A stretch of 54,012 nucleotides of DNA, taken from NCBI RefSeq assembly GCF_010367455.1, contig NZ_WRPR01000027.1:1-54012 (forward strand). Reading direction: 5' to 3'. The position numbers and the translations under genes were made by a program. Positions 51,548 through 54,012 of the stretch are shown in pieces. This DNA comes from Candidatus Laterigemmans baculatus (GTDB taxonomy: Bacteria; Planctomycetota; Planctomycetia; Pirellulales; Pirellulaceae). The notes under the pieces are model-generated. The model saw only the letters and a program-made list of their open reading frames with translations. It was not told where the DNA came from and did no database searches. The stretch's first letter is position 1, and each line of letters starts with the position of its first letter.

Positions 51548-51911
51548 GGTGTCAGGTTACACGATTTACTGACTCTCGCCGAATCGACGACCGGGCTTGG
51601 CTGGGGAAACAACCACGAATAACACGAATTCAACGAATGGTGGCCACGGAAGGACACGGAAACGCACGAAAAATGGAAGGACCGCGAATAGCACGGAGAA
51701 CGCGGATGAAAGGGGACGATCGAGAACCAACAATCGGCGATATCTGCGCTATCCGCGGTTCCGTTCTCCACTCTTTCTTCGTGCTCTTCGTGTCCTTCGT
51801 GGTTCCCCGTCACTCGGCAACCTGTCGCCTTCGACTTGCCGTTCAACGATTTCCCTACCGGCTACCGGCTACCGGCTACCGGCTACCGGCTACCGGCTAC
51901 CGGCTACCGGC
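51548..51911. repeat. composite spacer: repeat E, repeat D arm, heptamer array
   Basis: Repeat E copy 2 spans 51611-51804 between AACCACGAA and TTCGTGGTT, with long stretches matching 27823-28010 (for example GAATGGTGGCCACGGAAGG). One arm of repeat D lies at 51826-51849. Eight perfect TACCGGC heptamers occupy 51856-51911 and run into the end of the phosphoesterase gene. Nothing else coding is visible in the 349-base gap between genes. Confidence 0.85.
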
Positions 51912-53639
51912 TGTTGCTTGGGCCGGCTCGGTGATGCGGATCGAGCGCTGGTCGGTGTAGGTCTTGCCCGACATATCGGTGGTGCGGACATCGATCGTTG
52001 CAATTCCCACTGGCATCTCGGCCGGCAGCATCGCTTGCCACAAATGCTCCGTGGCATGGGCACCGGGCAGAGCGATCCAGGGGAGATTGGCTCCGACCTT
52101 CTGACCCTCCTTCACCGGCAACCGCTCGGCAAGCGCCGCTTCGCGCTGCTTCAGCTCCTCAAAGTAGGGGTCGCTGCGGACAACCCGCTCCATCGGCACC
52201 CAGGGGCCATCGGCGGAAAAGCGAATCTCCGTCTTCGAGCGTTCCGAACCTGCAAACACGTTAACGAGGACTTCCGTCTCCGCGGTGGCATCTGCGGCAA
52301 TCTCATACGGGACGTGAATATTCATCTGGTGATGGGCCGGGCGTCGGGCGGCGCGAAATTCCAGCGAGTACTGGTGACCATCGAAGCTGATGATCGAGTA
52401 ACCGTTGGGACCTCCGTCGCTCATCGTCGCGTGCGGGATACCGTTCTCATCGGGGGCTCCGCGCCACCAGCTTCCACAGGCAGTGACATTGATCACATGG
52501 TGATGCGGCTCGGGTCCTTGCCAACCGTCTTCCTCGCCGATGAAGCGGTGTTCCATGTAATGCGTATGCGCCGAGAAGGACAACGAGAAGGGACGTTGTT
52601 CAATCAATCGATACAGCTCGTGTCGATCTTCCACATTGACCAGTGGAATGTGCATCATCAGCACGACGAGCTGGTTCTCAGGGATCATTGCGAGATCGTT
52701 GCGGATAAACTCCATCTGCGTCTCGCCCAGACCGCCATGGTATTTGCCTCGCTGCCCATTCTCCCCACCCGTCCACCTCACATCGTCGAGCACCATGAAA
52801 TGCACGGCGCCATAATCGAACGAGTAGTAACTGGGGCCATAGATTCGTTCAAAAGTCTCATCCGAATGCTCATCGTCGGGTGAGTCATAATTGAGATCGT
52901 GGTTGCCGATCACGTTGTACCAAGGAATGCCGATCAGCGCGATCGCGCGATTCAGGGGCTCCATGGTATTGAGATCGTCGAATGCAATATCACCCAACGT
53001 GACTCCGAACGAAGCATCGTGTCCCTCCTCGCGAACAATCTGAGCGACCACGTCATGGGTGATGTAGTCGACCTCTTTCAAGTTTCGCGGCTGCGTGTCC
53101 CCGAACAACAATGCACGGAACGTATCGGGCTCGTCATTCGGGTAGAGCGGGAAATCGACTGAATCGGGGAGCGGACCGGTCGGTTCGACACCAGGAAAAT
53201 GCGAATCGGGCGAACCGGCCGGTTTGTGGATGTAGTAGAACTGGGGCAATTGGTTTTGGTTGACCGGCGTCTTCCAGTTGCGTGGCTTGATCACGAACAG
53301 GATCTGATCGTCGTCGACCTTCAGCTCATACCGCCCCTCGGCGTCGGTGCGGACAATGTCGCTTCCATTGGAGACGCGGACGTCGGGCAAACCGGGTTCG
53401 CCAGCGTCGCGCCGCCGGTTGCCATTGGTGTCGTGGAAGACGTAGCCGGTGGCGACTTGAATCTTCCCCTCGAGAGCCTGCTCGGTAGAGTCATCGGGCC
53501 CGTGGTGCCCTTCATGAGCCGCCGCCGGACCACTCGATGCGGCGGACACGAGCCCAGCGACGAGGAGGACGGCCAACAGCCGGGGCCAGCAGCGCCGCGA
53601 GCGGCTGCAGAACGTCGGAAGAGCAACAACGCAGGACAT
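51897..53639 (-). CDS. secreted calcineurin-like phosphoesterase, three-domain
   Basis: A 580-aa exported metallophosphoesterase with an N-terminal SdrD/Cna-B-like beta domain (residues about 62-115, VATGYVFHDTNGNRRRDAGEPGLPDVRVSNG), a catalytic core and a C-terminal beta domain, the MetallophosN/Metallophos/MetallophosC layout. Metal ligands are Asp181 (in FGDTQPR, Gln replacing the usual His), Asp217 in LGDIAFDD, Asn246-His247 in GNHD, His330, and His358/His360 in SAHTHYMEH. The signal peptide is RLLAVLLVAGLVSAASSGPAAA. The last residues (TAGSR) and the TAG stop at 51897-51899 lie in a heptamer repeat array, so the C-terminus may have been reshaped by it. Substrate unknown. Confidence 0.92.
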   Translation of the reverse strand: MSCVVALPTFCSRSRRCWPRLLAVLLVAGLVSAASSGPAAAHEGHHGPDDSTEQALEGKIQVATGYVFHDTNGNRRRDAGEPGLPDVRVSNGSDIVRTDAEGRYELKVDDDQILFVIKPRNWKTPVNQNQLPQFYYIHKPAGSPDSHFPGVEPTGPLPDSVDFPLYPNDEPDTFRALLFGDTQPRNLKEVDYITHDVVAQIVREEGHDASFGVTLGDIAFDDLNTMEPLNRAIALIGIPWYNVIGNHDLNYDSPDDEHSDETFERIYGPSYYSFDYGAVHFMVLDDVRWTGGENGQRGKYHGGLGETQMEFIRNDLAMIPENQLVVLMMHIPLVNVEDRHELYRLIEQRPFSLSFSAHTHYMEHRFIGEEDGWQGPEPHHHVINVTACGSWWRGAPDENGIPHATMSDGGPNGYSIISFDGHQYSLEFRAARRPAHHQMNIHVPYEIAADATAETEVLVNVFAGSERSKTEIRFSADGPWVPMERVVRSDPYFEELKQREAALAERLPVKEGQKVGANLPWIALPGAHATEHLWQAMLPAEMPVGIATIDVRTTDMSGKTYTDQRSIRITEPAQATAGSR

Positions 53640-54012
53640 TCGGTGGACTCTCGAAAGGAGGGGTTGGCCTTCAAACGCCCCCTAGCCTAATCCCTCAGCC
53701 CAGCGATCGCCCAGAGCCGAAACCGGCGAAGGTTTGGTGAGGATCGCATGAAGGAGGGACCGAAACCCACGTCACCGCCACCCTTGCCGCGGGGAGGTCT
53801 TTTGAGCCGTAGGCGCTAGCCTCGGGTGAGCCGTAGGCGCTAGCCTCGGGCCTCGCAGCCCCGGGATTTCCGCTGCAGCACCCGCGGCTAGCGCCGTCGG
53901 CTCAGGGTTTTCTGACAGAGCCTAGCTGGACAGCGCCACTTTCTCACGCTGAATTGCCATAAAGTCAGCAGTGCCCAGCAGTTGGCTACCAAGTCGTTTA
54001 ACGGCAAGCCGA
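53640..54012. repeat. window-end spacer with element B copy 4 and repeat D arm
   Basis: Element B copy 4 has forward B1 modules at 53803-53826 and 53827-53850 and an inverted B2 at 53882-53905, with a core shortened to about 30 bases. GTTTTCTGACAGAG follows at 53908-53921, matching the inverted repeat at 45440. A repeat D left arm begins at 53994 and is cut by the window edge. No gene is visible; bases 53640-53802 presumably hold the phosphoesterase promoter but no clear boxes. Confidence 0.75.

Noticed and set aside
1-54012. tRNA, rRNA, transposase, integrase or toxin-antitoxin genes
   Set aside because: I looked for cloverleaf-like stretches, conserved rRNA cores and mobile-element protein motifs on both strands and saw none; short RNAs cannot be excluded by eye.

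Overview
The window reads as chromosomal DNA of a planctomycete, probably of the Pirellulales/Rhodopirellula type. The evidence is high GC, two DUF1559 proteins with pilin-like N-termini, a PVC-type membrane-bound dehydrogenase fused to a cytochrome c domain, an SHD1-domain secreted protein, HEAT-repeat proteins, PQQ-like beta-propellers, many large secreted proteins and long intergenic spacers. I see no rRNA, tRNA, CRISPR array, transposase, integrase or phage gene.

Left part (1-18.7 kb, mostly plus strand): a 2166-aa secreted alpha-2-macroglobulin-like protein, a secreted zinc metalloprotease (HExxHxxxxxH), a DUF1559 protein, an opposed SHD1 protein, an Fpr-type ferredoxin-NADP reductase, glgC, and a 1017-aa dehydrogenase/HEAT/cytochrome c protein. 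At 18.7-25.9 kb is a tight four-gene unit: a membrane protein with large extracytoplasmic domains, an ABC ATPase, a 12-helix ABC-2 permease that looks like two fused halves, and a secreted HEAT-repeat protein. A pirin, a second DUF1559 protein and a small lipoprotein follow.

Middle (28.8-37.7 kb): a lipoprotein and an orphan GXGXG (glutamate-synthase domain 3-like) protein on the minus strand, a CE15 glucuronoyl-esterase-like protein on the plus strand, a minus-strand operon (PQQ-like beta-propeller, small tail-anchored protein, coiled-coil protein), then SixA and a membrane-anchored metallophosphoesterase on the plus strand.

Right part: a seven-gene minus-strand housekeeping operon, aroF-tpiA-secG-yicC-gmk-rpoZ-coaC (42.7 to 37.9 kb), with overlapping or near-touching junctions. 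Then on the plus strand come a secreted FAD-dependent oxidoreductase, a NosR-like membrane flavoprotein with two FMN-binding domains, an SDR and an isochorismatase-family hydrolase. On the minus strand lie an AraC regulator, a DUF417 membrane protein and a truncated haemoglobin (probably one operon), and a secreted three-domain calcineurin-like phosphoesterase.

The most unusual structure is in the spacers. At least five families of short palindromic repeats recur between genes. One is a composite element of about 100-220 bp seen four times, always with two distinct palindromic end modules in inverted orientation, one of them amplified at several copies. Repeats reach into genes: they supply the stop codons of coaC and of the 580-aa phosphoesterase, and the start site of the NosR-like gene. 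I found no defence or secretion system that is clearly new. The best candidates for undescribed biology are this repeat family, the ABC/HEAT unit and the dual-FMN redox protein.
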